DNA of 64,000 nucleotides. It comes from Bog-532 sp963833835. Lineage in GTDB: Bacteria > Actinomycetota > Actinomycetes > Streptosporangiales > Streptosporangiaceae. Below are positions 25,395 to 36,618 of the stretch, in pieces (position 1 is the first letter of the stretch; the number at the start of each line of letters is the position of its first letter). The DNA is taken from the NCBI GenBank assembly GCA_963833835.1, contig CAWHZI010000008.1, positions 1 through 64,000 on the forward strand, read 5' to 3'. The notes under the pieces are model-generated. The model made no database searches. It saw only the letters and a program-made list of their open reading frames with translations, and had not been told where the DNA came from. Made by a program: the position numbers and the translations under genes.

Positions 25395-25962
25395 CTCCCA
25401 GGTCAGCGCGTTGCTGGTGGGCAGCGGAGGGGCTTGGTGGCGGGCGAGCACTAGCTGCCAGGAGAGTGCTCCGGGGCCGGATTTAGCGGCGTTCGCCGAG
25501 GTCAGCGACGGTTTCGGGCCGATCTGCGGCGCCTGGGTGCAGGCCGCTGGGAGCGCAAGTGAGTCCGGGTCTCTGGTAAGACACTCGCATCTAGCGGTGG
25601 GCTGGACGTCTTTGGCCTGGTCAACGGGGTGGCCGGAAGGCAGGCGCTGGGAGCGCTAGTGGGAGCGCAATCTGGGAGAGCACTCCTCATGGGCTATTGA
25701 AGCGCCAGTCGTTCGTCTCGAGGCGGGACTGCAGATCGAGTTTGGCGCGCCCGGGTCTTGATCAATCCGGCTCCTTGTGCTGACTGCGCTGTGTAGTTCG
25801 GCGGGTCGGGTGGAGATCTCCATCTGGTGACCGTCACCCCTGTCCGAAGGCAGGGCCGGGGGCGCGCCCGGGATGTTGTTTCGCACACTGATGGCGTGCG
25901 GGCTAGCGTGGTCGCAGTCCTGTGCAGGCACTGAACGGGTGGGCTGTGACTGAGATGAGACG
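25395..25962. other. Gene-free stretch after the tRNA
   Basis: No frame here resembles a protein. Several scattered copies of gggagcgc and related words occur between 25545 and 25680, but no ordered repeat was found. I looked for a second copy of the tRNA 3' end as an attachment site and saw none in this stretch. Confidence 0.5.
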
Positions 25963-26175
25963 TACGGGTACCGGCGCGTGCACGCGGAGCTGGCGGCCTG
26001 GGGCGTACCCGCCGGGCCGGAGCTGGTCCGCTCGGTGATGCGTGAGCTGGACCGGGAGCCTTGCCAGCCCCGGCCGTGGCGATTCAGCCTGACCGAGGGC
26101 GACGGCCAGGCGCATGGCGTTCCCGACCTGGTGCGCCGTGACTTTACCGCGACCGTGCCCGGTGAGAAAATGGTT
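25963..26175 (+). pseudogene. IS3-family transposase (OrfB) remnant
   Basis: The frame reads YGYRRVHAELAAWGVPAG and later CQPRPWRFSLTEG, VPDLVRRDFTATVPGEKMV, which is the segment just before the integrase core of IS3-type OrfB proteins. Homology stops abruptly after EKMV, so both the N-terminal part and the DDE core are missing. No terminal inverted repeats were recognised. Confidence 0.65.
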
Positions 26176-26984
26176 GCTTTCCACAACGAACGCTCCGCCT
26201 TGCTGAGATCCACAGGTGGCACGGCTCATTGTCAGGCATGATCACTATCTGCGGCCAGGCCAGAGCAAGATCGCTTGGCGGATGACAGCGCAGGGTAACG
26301 ATGATTAGCAAACGAGACGTTGAAGGCACAAGCAGATCGCGGATTATTTCGCATGGTCCGTGCACCGCTTCGCAGCACGCGCGTGGCTGCAGATCAATCT
26401 GTTATGCGTGCTAGGTGAGGTGATCTCAGAGCGGGAGGCGGACCTGGTACATGGTGTCTGACAAGTTCCCGCGGGCTGACCGCTCCGGGTGCCGGGCTGG
26501 ACGACGCGCGCGTTCGGGGCGGCAAACCTCGCGAGTTCCTGCGCCTGCTTCAGGGAACTCGCGCGGAACGCTATGCTGTGCACGGCACGGCAGGGCCCCC
26601 GGCGACGATTGGCGATCCTCAGGTTCAGCATGTTCGGGAGCCCGGCTGGGGTCGGCGGCCGCCGCGGCCGACTGGCTAGCGGAGCTGCTGCTGCCATACC
26701 GGGCGTCGTGCCTTGCGACCAGGATGACGATCTCCAGCACGCCTGCCAGGGTGAGCGGCGATGCCTCAGCCGCCCGACCAGAAGCGGACGAACTCGGGGC
26801 CCGTTTCCGGCGAACCAGTTCATGTTCAACGTGGAGTCGGCGGCGAAACAGTCGGCCATCTGGCCCACCGGCCGCGATCTCGGCGCTGCTGCTCGCGAAT
26901 CAGGAGCTGGGTCACCTCTCCGTCGCTGATGACACGCCGGTGCTCCTGTCGCGTCGAGCGACATGTGCCACGCTCACGGGCTGA
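26176..26984. other. Unrecognised, probably decayed stretch
   Basis: Open frames exist on both strands (for example 26489-26929 forward and 26344-26964 reverse), but none shows a family pattern, a good ribosome site or consistent codon use. Probably remnant DNA. Confidence 0.4.
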
Positions 26985-27788
26985 ACGGCGGATCAATGAG
27001 GGCAGGCCGTTGGCGCCCGCCAGGCCGCGTGCGGTGGCGGCATCCGCGTTGACGCCGCCTTCGGTCATGGCCCTGTCGAAGATGCGCATGTCCTCTGCCT
27101 CGACCGCGGAGAGATGATCCACGGTGCAAGGGGTGATCATCGTGTTGAGCAGGGTGAGCGCGGCGCTGGAGGCGCTGCCCAGCTTCAGGGCATCCACCAG
27201 CGTGACCGGGTCCAGCATCCCGAAGCTGGCGGCGAACTCGACGATGTCGGCGATGCTGGCCTGGTTCATCATCAGCAGCGCGTTGTTAAACAGCTTCGCG
27301 GCCTGCCCGGATCCCGCCGCACCCAGGTACGGAACCTGCGCGGAGAACGAGCGGAACAGCGGTTCACACCGTTCGGCGACCGCCTCGGGGCCGCCGACAA
27401 GCGTGGTCAGGGCTTTCGTCTCGGCGGCTGGCCTGCCTCCGCTCACGGGAGCGTCGAGCAAGTCAGCACCGGATGGCGCGCAGGCCTCGGTCAGCCGGAC
27501 GAGTTGACGGGCGTGCCGGTGCCGTGGTTACCACCACCGACCCCAGGCGATCCCGTCAGCAGGCCGACGGTCACGAGCTGCGTACGTCGTCGTCGGTGCT
27601 GAGGCACAGGCGACTATGTCGCAGGCGACGGCCAGGTTCTTGATCTCGCCGTGGCGGACATGTGAGGTGCCGCCGAGCGCGTCGAGGGAGGCTGGGTGCC
27701 GGGCCAACACGTGCAGCGGGTAGCCGGCTCCGGCAATGGCGACCGCCATCGGCAGCCCCTGGTCGCCCAGGCCGATCCAGCCCACCAC
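26985..27788 (-). pseudogene. 6PGDH/3-hydroxyisobutyrate dehydrogenase-like gene, frameshifted
   Basis: The N-terminal NAD-binding motif WIGLGDQGLPMAVAIAGAG is in one frame (27788 to about 27530). The substrate domain, LLDAPVSGGRPAAETKALT, then GSGQAAKLFNNALLMMNQAS and ARGLAGANGLPSLI, is in another (27461 to 26985). At least one indel near 27500-27530 breaks it. Members of this family oxidise beta-hydroxyacids. Not expected to be functional. Confidence 0.7.
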
Positions 27789-27859
27789 GGGCTTGGTGTT
27801 TTCAGGCGTGACGGATCTCCTTCGGGATCTTGATGGACTGGACGTGACCGGCGTCTGGG

Positions 27860-28567
27860 TTACCAGGCCACCGGGCCGTGGGCGTCGAAGAGCCCGCCGG
27901 AGGGGCCGTCCGGGCCGGTCCGGGCCATCCGGACGATTATCTCGGCGCCCTGCCCGACGGTCTGGGTGCCGGTACCGCCGTGAGGTCGGTGGCGGTGTAG
28001 CCGGGGTCGACGGCGTTGATCTTGATGCCGGGGAACGCCTTGGCGTACTGCACCGTCATCATGTTGACCGCGGCCTTGGACGCCGGGTAGGCGAGCCCGG
28101 GGTAGAAGTGCAGCGGCCCGGCGGGGTCGGCCACGCCGGCGATCTTGGACAGGCCGCTGCTCAGGTTGACCACCACCGGGGCGGCCGAGTGGGCCAGCAG
28201 CGGCATGAACACGTGCAGCATCCGGACCATGCCGAAAACGTTGGTGTCGAACAGCGCCTGCATGTGCCTGGCGGTCTCATCCGCTGGGCCGATGACGGCG
28301 TTGCCACTGGCGCGGCCTTCGATGCCGGCGTTGTTGACCAGGACGTCCAGTCCGCCGTCGGCGTCGATCGTCTTGGCCGCCGCCGCGACCGACGCGTCGT
28401 CGGTGACATCCAGCCAGATGAACCGCGCGCCCAGCCGCTCGGCGGCCTGGCCGGCCGAGCTCAGCATCCCGGGCGCTGGCGTAGACGGTGTGACCCGCGG
28501 CGATCAGCTGGCGGGCGGTCTCGTAGCCCAGGCCCTTGTTAGATCCGGTGATCAGTGTTGTGGTCAT
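27860..28567 (-). pseudogene. Short-chain dehydrogenase/reductase, two frameshifts
   Basis: Starts MTTTLITGSNKGLGYETARQ (cofactor motif TGSNKGLG), then moves to a second frame near 28465 (GARFIWLDVTDDASV, LDVLVNNAGIEG, catalytic YPASK in GLAYPASKAAVNMM) and to a third near 27970, ending GGLFDAHGPVAW at a TAA at 27860. All landmarks of an intact SDR remain, so the decay is recent or the indels are base errors. It is divergent from a TetR gene with which it shares operators. Confidence 0.75.
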
Positions 28568-28615
28568 AGAGTCCTTCTTTCGTTCAGGGAGCCTGATTCT
28601 CCAGGACGGCCCAAT

Positions 28616-28663
28616 TTGACTAACTAGTTACTTAACTTAAGACTTGAATAACCGGTTAGTCAA
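28616..28663. promoter_or_regulatory. Paired inverted operators between SDR and TetR genes
   Basis: ttgactaactagtta (28616-28630) and its inverted near-copy taaccggttagtcaa (28649-28663) match at 13 of 15 positions, each containing a perfect 10-bp palindrome (taactagtta, taaccggtta). They flank cttaacttaag, itself an odd palindrome. Position between divergent SDR and TetR genes suggests two TetR dimer sites. Confidence 0.65.
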
Positions 28664-28680
28664 CTCGTAGGACTGAGCAC

Positions 28681-29250
28681 ATGAGCGCAGAGCAGACCAA
28701 GTCCCGGATCCTCGAGGCCGCATTCCGGGACTTCGCCGAGCACGGCATGGCCGGCGCGCGCGTTGACCGCATCGCCACAAGCGCCGCATGCAACAAGAAC
28801 CTGATCTACGTCTACTTCGGCAGCAAGGAAGCCCTGTTCGCCACGGTGCTGGACCGGACCTGTCCGAGGCCTACGCCGGACTGCCCTTCACCCCCGAGGA
28901 CCTGCCCGGCTATGCCCGCCGCGTGTTCGACTACGCCCAGGCCAACCCCGGCGTCTACCGGCTGCTGGCCTGGGCGACACTCGAACGCGCCGCTGCCCTG
29001 CCGCCAGCGCGCGAGGTGAGCACGACAGCACGCTGCCGCTGATCCGCGCGCAACAGGAATCGGGCGCAATCCAGGCTGACGCGCCGCCGGCGCTGATCCT
29101 GATGGCCGTCATGGCGCTGGCCACCGCATGGTCCCCGGTGTTCCCCTTCGGCGCGACCGCCAACCCGACCGCCGACCTGTCACCCACACCATCCGCGACA
29201 CCATCGCAGACATGATCGCCTGCATCGTCGAACGTAACCCCCCGACGCGG
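28681..29250 (+). pseudogene. TetR-family regulator, several frameshifts
   Basis: The DNA-binding domain is intact in the first frame (QTKSRILEAAFRDFAEHGMA; CNKNLIYVYFGSKEALFATV). The C-terminal ligand domain continues in other frames (YAGLPFTPEDLPGYARRVFD from about 28865; a further segment from about 29030; TIRDTIADMIACIVE near 29195). Three indels separate them. It probably repressed the divergent SDR gene. Confidence 0.7.
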
Positions 29251-29529
29251 ACGCGGCAACGCGGCCACGCCTTCCTGCGCGACCGGGACAAGCATCCCGG
29301 AATTTGCGCCCGGCCCGCAGCCGTCGCCGCGCTGACGGGCACCCCAGCATCCCAGCATGAATGTTATGAACGACTTTCAAGCTGGGGGCCCGTCACCTGG
29401 CCGGCTCTGTCGCACTTTCGGTGGTGACGGGTTATGGCATCTGGTTCGGGCACGTCCACTTGCGTGTGACAGGCGGGGGTGACCGGTGTGACGAGCCGAT
29501 GAGCGCGAGCACTGCTGGCCGCAGCCGGA

Positions 29530-29715
29530 TCAGCACTGGCCAGAACCGTCCGGTCGGGCCCAGTCCGGCTCCGGCCGGGCGACCTGACGCCGGAGCACCG
29601 TGACCTTATGACGGAGCACCATAATCTCCGCATCCTTGGACGCCTGGCTGCGGCCCAGTAGGAGCAGCCAGCCGAAGACCCGGATCATGATCAGGTAGAG
29701 CAGACGAAGAGCCAT
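29530..29715 (-). pseudogene. Transposase/integrase N-terminal remnant
   Basis: A 61-residue frame starting MALRLLYLIMIRVFGWLLLL then KDAEIMVLRHKVTVLRRQVA. This hydrophobic start plus the LRH(K/Q) coiled segment is found at the N-terminus of a group of actinomycete integrase-core transposases. The same pattern appears at 35625. The catalytic core is missing. Confidence 0.5.
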
Positions 29716-30120
29716 GAGCCGTGATCCTGGCGCAACCAGCCAAACCGCAGGTCACAGCCTCTGCGTCGAGTTCCTGAAGCGGTACAGGTCTTTCCAGATG
29801 GTGGCAGACCGTCCGGGACACGGGCGTTCAGGTGTGATCCGGGCACCGGAACGAGCAGTTGGTGGACTCGTGATCCCCCCCGACCAACTGACCATTGCGG
29901 GTGTATCGAGCCGCACCTGTTGCGGTTTGCCGGCCGGTGGCCGACGGACGTGAACGTCTGCGAGCGGGTCAGCACCGGCTTGACCGGATGGCCGACGACC
30001 CGGGCTGCGAGCGCCATCAAGATCACGTGCGGCAGGCGGAATCCGGCCGAACCCCCCTCCCAGGTACGGAACGAGGACCCGAAGGGCTCCACCGGAACGC
30101 AGATCCCCGCACCGCGGCAT
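29716..30120. other. No recognisable gene
   Basis: Frames are open on both strands but have no family similarity that I can see, and no plausible start signals. Probably further remnant DNA between the transposase scrap and the receiver-domain gene. Confidence 0.4.
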
Positions 30121-30519
30121 TCACGGCGTGTGGCCGTGCAGCCGGCCGATCCCTCGCGCCGACAGCTCCGACTTCGCCAGGAACCCGGCTGCGGGGCTTT
30201 CCGCGACCAGATCTGCATATTCCGCTCCCGCCCTCGTCGGGATCATGATGACAGTGGCGCTGCTGCCTATCCGGGCCACGCGGCGGGCAAGGTCGAACCC
30301 GCTTTCGTCGCCGAGCCCGATGTCGATGAGGATGACCTCCGGCCGCAGCGCCTCAATCTGCTGGAGCGCCTCGGCGATGGTGGAGGCCACGCCCGCCACC
30401 GTCACGCCCTCGCGCTCGAGCAAGACGGAGGCCGCCTTGAGGAAGGCGTCATTGTCGTCAACAAGAAGGCAGCGCAGGTGCACTTGATAAGGGTGCCAGG
30501 AACGCACGGCCGAAAACAT
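30121..30519 (-). CDS. Single-domain response regulator (receiver domain)
   Basis: 132 residues. A CheY-like receiver: the acidic pair in LRCLLVDDNDAFL, the phospho-acceptor Asp in EVILIDIGLGDESG and the conserved Lys in AAGFLAKSELS. No output domain is present. The start may be the GTG at 30483 rather than 30519. It is one of few uninterrupted genes in this region. Its partner kinase could be the broken GAF histidine kinase at 31.3 kb; this is inference. Confidence 0.65.
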   Translation of the reverse strand: MFSAVRSWHPYQVHLRCLLVDDNDAFLKAASVLLEREGVTVAGVASTIAEALQQIEALRPEVILIDIGLGDESGFDLARRVARIGSSATVIMIPTRAGAEYADLVAESPAAGFLAKSELSARGIGRLHGHTP

Positions 30520-30699
30520 TGCAGCTAGCAGGGATTCAGCCGGTGATCACGCGCCCCCCGGTTTCAGCCAGCCGGTAGCGGGGTTGGCGGCCTGCAGGGC
30601 AGACCGGGCCATGTCTGTGCGGATAGGCAGCACGGAGCGTCCGCGCGCTGTGCTTCACGCGACACGAGAAGGCAACGATGCTGACCACGGGCAGACCGT

Positions 30700-31245
30700 G
30701 GCCGGGGTGACGGTCCCCGACACGAAGGTGGCACGTGAGGCCACTGAACTGGTGCGCGAGCCCGCCACCGGCATGGTGTACCGTCCCCGGCGGGTCTTCT
30801 GGTTCGGCAGCCGGCCGGGCCGCAACCGAGGCCTCAGCTTCGACCCTGAGCTGCTGTATATGGGGGCGATGTTCCACGACCTCGGCCTGAACTAGCAATT
30901 CCGCAGGAGCAGCCGGCCCTCGAGGTGGACAGCGCCGACGAAGCCCGCTGCTTCCTGCGGGGCCCACGGCGCGCCCGAGGACGGCATCCGCCGGGTCTGG
31001 ACAGCCATCGCCCGGCATCGGCTACCACGACATCAGCGACGCCGACCGTGCCGAGAGCACCGCTGAACCCGCGCCCGGACTTCAAGCGCAGTATCGCTCC
31101 AGGCGTTCACCGAAGGCATCGCGCCCAAGCCGGAAACGACGTTCGGCAGCGTCAAACCGGACGTCCTGGAACGATTCGTCCCCGGCTATGAGCGCGCCAA
31201 CCTCGTGGACGCCATCAAGAACTCGGACTGGCCAAAGTCGACGCC
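30700..31245 (+). pseudogene. HD-domain protein, broken
   Basis: The frame reads RGLSFDPELLYMGAMFHDLG, containing the HD metal-binding dipeptide, and stops at LGLN. Further family pieces follow in other frames: VDSADEARCFLR, GYHDISDADR, then AFTEGIAPKPETTFGSVKPD and NLVDAIKNSDW. A nonsense codon, several indels and an internal loss are evident. Metal-dependent phosphohydrolase family; surely inactive. Confidence 0.6.
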
Positions 31246-31333
31246 CGGCGCCTCGTTGACTCAATCGCCCTGAGGCCGGTGCCGCGGCTCCCATCGTTGT
31301 CGGGCCGCCGGGCACCGGGCTATCGTCAGCCTA

Positions 31334-33634
31334 TGAGCGCGCCAGACACCGGTGCCGGCGTGGGCCATCCAGTCAGCGCTCGGGTGGGCCGCGGCCCGCC
31401 CGAACAGACACGGCTGCGCCAGCTTGCCGAAGAGCAGGCCGCGCTGCGGCGGGTGGCCACACTCGCAGCCAGAGGTGCCCGGCCCCCTGAGGTGTTCAAT
31501 GCGATCGCCGGTGAGCTGGGCCAGCTCACCGGCGCCGAGGCGTCGTTCTTGGCCTGCGTTCACCTTTCCAGCGGCCACCGGCCGGGGCCTGCAGGCGGGA
31601 CAGCCGGAGAGCACGGGGAGCCCGAAGGGACCCTTGTCGTCGAGGCCTCGTATGGCTGCACCCGCGACGAAGTACCTGTTGGGTTCCGTTCCTCGCTGCT
31701 GCCGGGGTCGGTCATGGTGGCCGCGCTCAAGACGGGCCGCCCAGCCCGGGTGAGCGGTGACCAGCTGGCCAAAGGCCCGTACGGCAATCTAACGGGCAAG
31801 CTGGGGTTGCGGGCCGCGGTCGCCACGCCCATTGTGGTGGAGGCCGGTTACTGGGGTGTGGCGGTGGCCGCTACCGTGCGGGCGGACTTCCCGACCGGTA
31901 CAGAGTTGCGGCTGGCGGACTTCACCGAGCTTGTAGCGACTGTGATCGCCAGCGCCCAGGGCGAGAAGAAACTGCGCGAGCTTGCCCGCACTCAGGCGGC
32001 GCTGCGGCGCCTGGCCACGCTCGTCGCGCAGGGCGAACCGCCCGAGGCGGTGTTCGGCGCGACGACCAGGGAGGCTCTCCGGCATTTTGGCGGCTGCACC
32101 GCCAGGTTGATCCGGTACGAGTGCGACGGAACAGTAACCCTCCTCGCCAATGAAGGCACGACGGGCCCGCACGTGCGGGTCGGGGAACGCTGGGAAGGGT
32201 ATCCGCCGACCGGGCTGACAGCAACCGTCAGGTGTACCGGGCGCGCCGCACGGGTCGATGATTACCGCGACATCAGGGGCGGGGAACCTTATGTCCGGGA
32301 GGGGCTAAGGTCCGCGGTCGCCACGCCGATACATGTCAACGGCAGGCTGTGGGGAGCGATCGCCGTCGGGTCGGGGCAGGGGCCGCTGCCGCCTGACACC
32401 GGGCAGCGGATGACGGAGTTCACCGATCTGGTCGCCACCGCGGTAGCGAACGCGCAAAACCGGGCCGCGCTGGAGGCGAGTCGTGACGAGCTCGCCAGAC
32501 TGGTGAAGGAGCAGGCTGCCCTGCACCGGGTTGCGACGCTTGTGGGCCGGGCCGTCCCGCCGGAGCGGGTGTTAGCAGCGGTGACCGCCGAGGTCGGGCG
32601 GCTGCTTTCCGCCGACGTTACGCTCATGAGCCGGTACGACCAGAACGACGCGGCCACGCTCGTCGGCGTGTGGACCACTACCGGCGCTGACCCGGCCCCC
32701 ATCGGCGCCCGATTGAGCCTCGGGGGGAATGACGTGCACACACTGGTGTTGCAGACAGGCCTGCCGGCGCGGATCGACGACTACAGCAACGCCTCCGGGA
32801 TGGCCGCCGACATCGCCCGCAAGGCGGATGTCCGGTCGGCGGTCGGCGTCCCGATCAGCGTCGCCAGGCCGGCTGTGGGGCATCGTCGTCATAGCGTCCG
32901 AGGACCAGCTGCCGCCGGACACCGAGGCGCGGCTGGCAGACTTCACTGAGCTCGTGGGAACGGCTGTCGGCAACACCGAGAGCCGGGCCGAGCTCGACGC
33001 CTCGCGGACGCGGATCGTCGCCGCCGCAGATCGGCCCGGCGGCGGATCGAGCGGGACCTGCACGATGGAATCCAGCAGCGGCTCGTCTCGCTCGGCCTCG
33101 AGCTTCGCCTCGCCCAGCCCGTGGCGCCCGCCTGGCTGCCCGTGGTCGAAACACAGATGGGCCGGGTAGCGGGGGAACTCAACGCGATCGTCGAGGATCT
33201 GCGCGAGATCGCCCGGGGCATCCACCCGGCGATCTTGTCCGACGGCGGGCTGCGCCGGCCCTCCGGACGCTCGGCCGCCGGGCCGCAGTCGACATCGAGG
33301 TCAAGGTCGACGTCGATCCGATCCCGCGGCTGCCGGAGCCGATCGAGGTGGCGGCGTATTACGTCGTCTCGGAGGCGCTCACGAACGCGACGAGGCATGC
33401 GCAGGCGTCGGTTGTGCGGGTCGCCGTCAAGGAGCAAGGCGACAGCCTTCACCTGTCGATTCGCGACGCGGCGTGGGCGGCGCCGATCCTGCCCGCGGCT
33501 CGGGCCTGATCGGCCTCCGCGACCGGGCCGAGGCCCTGGGCGGGTCGCTCGAAGTCAACAGCCCTCCTGGCGCAGGGACGCTGATGGTTGTCCAGCTCCC
33601 GCTGCGGCTCGCTGAGTCCTCTGATTCCTGCTGA
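31334..33634 (+). pseudogene. Multi-GAF sensor histidine kinase, frameshifted in its kinase half
   Basis: One frame runs from about 31334 to 32870 and encodes three GAF domains (repeats of LVATVIASAQG- and TDLVATAVANAQN-type helices, each preceded by QAALRRLATL or AALHRVATL). Thereafter several indels split the HisKA_3/HATPase part: RRIERDLHDGIQQRLVSLG (H-box), VVSEALTNATRHAQAS (N-box) and GLIGLRDRAEALGGSLEV (G-box), ending at 33634. The intact protein would be a NarX/DevS-like cytosolic sensor kinase. It probably partnered the LuxR-type response regulator at 34.8-35.5 kb. Confidence 0.72.
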
Positions 33635-33776
33635 TAGGTGGCTGCCGTCCTGGGCGCTGGCCGGGAAGCCGTCTCCGGACCGCCGTGCATACCAGCTGGC
33701 CGGGCGCTGAGCGCCGGGAGATCACCAGGAGCGCTGCCAGAGTACGGCCGGGGAAAGGAGCCGCTCCATTAAAGGG

Positions 33777-34666
33777 ATGAATCCGGGTGGTGCAGAGCCC
33801 GCAGTGACAGTGATCGGCACCGGCGTCATGGGGTCGGCGATGGCCCGCAATCTGAATGCAGCCGGACTGAGAACAACGGTGTGGGACCAGTCGGCCGCGG
33901 CGACCAGTCCGCTGGCTGGCCGGCATGGTCGTGAGGCCATCGGCGGCTGAGGCGGTCGCCACCGCACAGGCAGTGCTCACCATGCTGCCCGCCGCCGAGG
34001 TGGTGAACTCGGTGATGTTCGGCGACGGTGGGGCCGACGCTCTGCCTGAGGGCTGCGTGTGGGCGCAGATGGGCACGATCGGCGTGGCAGAGATTCTCGG
34101 CATCCGTGATCAGCTCGGTGCGAGCAGGCCCGGTGTTTGTTCGTGGACACACCGGTGTCGGGCAGCAAGGGGTCGGCCGGGCAGGGCCAGTTGTTGATCC
34201 TCGCGTCCGTCCGGAGCCGCCGCGGCAGCCGGCACGATCGCTCCGGTGTTCGGTGTTCTTGTCCCGTAAGGCCGTGTGGGTGGGCGAGGCCGGCCAGGGC
34301 AGTCAGATGAAGCCGGTCGTCAACGCCTACACGTCCATCCTCATCGAAGGCGCCGCTGAGGCGGTGGCCTTGGCGGACTGGCTGGGCATCCGCCACTCGC
34401 AGCTGGCGGAGATCATCGAGGGCGCCCGCTGGCGCTCCGAACGCCGACGCCATGCTCCGTAAGATGAACCGGGGCGACTACGAGCGCCGAATTCCCGATG
34501 GAGTGGGCTGAAAGACGTGGGCCTCGTGCTCGGTGCGACGAGCCGGGGACCGCTGCCGCCGCTCGGCGCGCTGTCCCGGCAGTGGCATACTGCGGTGGAC
34601 GCCGGGCTCCGCCGCGAGGACATCAGCGCCGTACGCCTGGCGCTGCAATCCGCGGACTACCGCTAG
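33777..34666 (+). pseudogene. NAD(P)-dependent 6PGDH-like dehydrogenase, frameshifted
   Basis: Begins TVIGTGVMGSAMARNLNAAG (dinucleotide-binding motif), then continues in other frames: AVLTMLPAAEVVNSVMFGDG, FVDTPVSGSKG, GQGSQMKPVVNAYTSILIEG (with the catalytic-type Lys) and ISAVRLALQSADYR to a TAG at 34666. At least four indels. A second broken member of the family also represented at 27 kb, but on the other strand and not a close copy. Confidence 0.68.
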
Positions 34667-34797
34667 CAGGTATCGAGGTTGGCCGCCAGCCCTGACGACG
34701 GAGACACGCCGATGCGCGATCGTGAGTGATAAGCGGCGCTTCAGGTCATTCACCGAGGTGCTGGGGAACGTCCTTTCCCGCCGTCGCACATGCCAGT

Positions 34798-35528
34798 TCA
34801 CCTGGCTTCAAGAAATCTGAGGACCGCCAGGACCCGCCGGTGCTCGGTCTCGCTCTCTGGCAGGTTGAGCTTGGCCAGGATGCTGCGGACGTGCTTTTCG
34901 ACCGTGCCCTCGGTGACGAAGATCCTCTGGGCGATGCCCGCGTTCGAGGCGCCCTCGGCCATCAGCGCTAGCACCTCCCGCTCCCGCGGCGACAGCACGT
35001 CGAGCGGATCCTGCCACCGCCGGGCCCTTCCAGCTCTTGCACCAGGGACGGGTCCACCACCGAGGCGCCGGCGGTGATCCGGCGAACTGTCTCGATGAAC
35101 TCCGCCACGTCGGTCACCCGGCTCTTTAGGAGGTAGCCCAGCCGCTTCCCGCCCGCGAGCAGCTCCATCGCCTGGTCCACCTCGACGTGAGCGGACAGCA
35201 CGATGATCGCAGTGCCGGGCAGTTCATCGCGGATCGCCCGGGCCGCCTGCAGCCCTTCGGTCGCGTGCCCCGGCGGCATCCGGATGTCGATGATTGCCAG
35301 CTCCGGCCGGGCCGACCGGACCAGGCTCAGCAGCCGGACGGCGTCACCAGCCTGGCCTACAACCTCAAAGCCCGACCGGTCGAGCAGGCTGGCCAGGCCC
35401 TCGCGCAGCAGCACATCATCATCGGCAAGTACCACCCGGGGTGTGGGCGTGCTCGCCGCCGCCGTCTCAGCTGTCCCTGACGGTGTCGGCATCTCCCGAT
35501 TATCGGCCAGGAAGTTGCGGGCCGCCAA
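34798..35528 (-). pseudogene. NarL/LuxR response regulator, one frameshift
   Basis: The receiver domain is complete (RVVLADDDVLLREGLASLL; phospho-Asp in LAIIDIRMPPG; Lys in LGYLLKSRV). Near 35015-35020 one base is missing, and the LuxR helix-turn-helix (LSPREREVLALMAEGASNAG, VEKHVRSILAKLNL) follows in another frame to 34798. A single indel separates it from a functional gene. Probable partner of the multi-GAF kinase. Confidence 0.75.
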
Positions 35529-35624
35529 TCAAGCCATGTCTCGCTGTGCGTGCCGAGAATCCTGTCCGCGGCTCTGACCAGCCGAGTTGCCCGCCCGGCG
35601 CTCCGGCCGTGATGATCACCGATC

Positions 35625-35925
35625 ATGTGCCTGCCGTTCGTGTTCCTCCTGATTACGCGACTGGCCCCGTGGCTGCGGCTGTCCTGGCGTGAGGACGCGT
35701 GGAAGACCGCCGAGATCTTGATCCTGCGCCACCAGCTCGCCGTCCTGCAACCGCGGCAACCGCGCCGCACGACCGTGGACTGGGCGGACCGGGCACTGTT
35801 CGCAACCCTGCTCGGCGTGATACCGAGAGTGCGGCGCCGGGGCTGCGGCTGCTGGTAACCCCGTTACCATCCTGCGCTGGCACCGCGACATCGTCCGCCG
35901 CCGCTGGACAGCGCGGTCCATTAAC
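35625..35925 (+). pseudogene. Integrase-core transposase remnant
   Basis: The start MCLPFVFLLITRLAPWLRLS then AEILILRHQLAVLQ matches the N-terminal pattern seen at 29530-29715. After a frame change the family segment VTPVTILRWHRDIVRRRW is present. Homology then stops; the catalytic core is absent. Confidence 0.6.
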
Positions 35926-36185
35926 GAGTCGTCCAGGTCAGCGCGCCGAGGCTTCCATATGCCCATGCAAGGAAGTCCTGCGGAGTCCCACCGGTCCCGT
36001 TGAGCCGCCTCCACACACAAGGAGGTCACTCGCGGATTGTCGCCGAGGGCACGGCGCAGCACCTCGACGACAGGCCCACCACCTCCTGAATCCGAGCGGG
36101 GCAGCCTCAGTCAGGGGTTCCCACGACTTCCGGGGCGTCTCCTATGGGCTGTGTAAGTGACGTGCCCTGACGGTGAGCCGCAGGA

Positions 36186-36618
36186 TTGCGGCTCGCGGAA
36201 AGACACGCCCGGCCGCCCGTCCAGGACGATCTGGTCGCCCCAGTTCACCGTGGCCGGTCCGGACCGGACCTGGCCAGCATCACCGAGCACCTCACCGGCG
36301 AGGGGAAGCTCTGTCTGTGCGTGTTCATGGACGCGTACTCCAACGGGATCGTCGGCTACCCGGTGGATGCCTGGATGACCGTGCAGCTGGCGGTACCCGC
36401 GCTGCGACGCCATGGCGCTGCAAGATCCTGCAGGAAGGCTGGTGGTTCATTCGGGCCGCCGCAGCCAGTTCCGGTCCGCAGCGTTCGTCGGGCCCTAACC
36501 GACCACCGGCTGGCCGGGTCGATGGGCGAGGTCGGCGCCCGCGCGGATAACCCGCATGGAGTCGTTCTTCGCCCTGCTGCAGAAGAACGTCGAACCACAT
36601 AGCCCTCGAGTCAACTAA
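36186..36618 (+). pseudogene. IS3-type transposase DDE-core remnant
   Basis: ITEHLTGEGKLCLCVFMDAY and NGIVGYPVDAWM are the first part of an IS3 integrase core (the D of MDAYSN). After indels, RALTDHRLAGSMGEVGARAD and then MESFFALLQKNVE give the last part with the catalytic Glu. The middle is scrambled, so it cannot be active. Confidence 0.65.
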
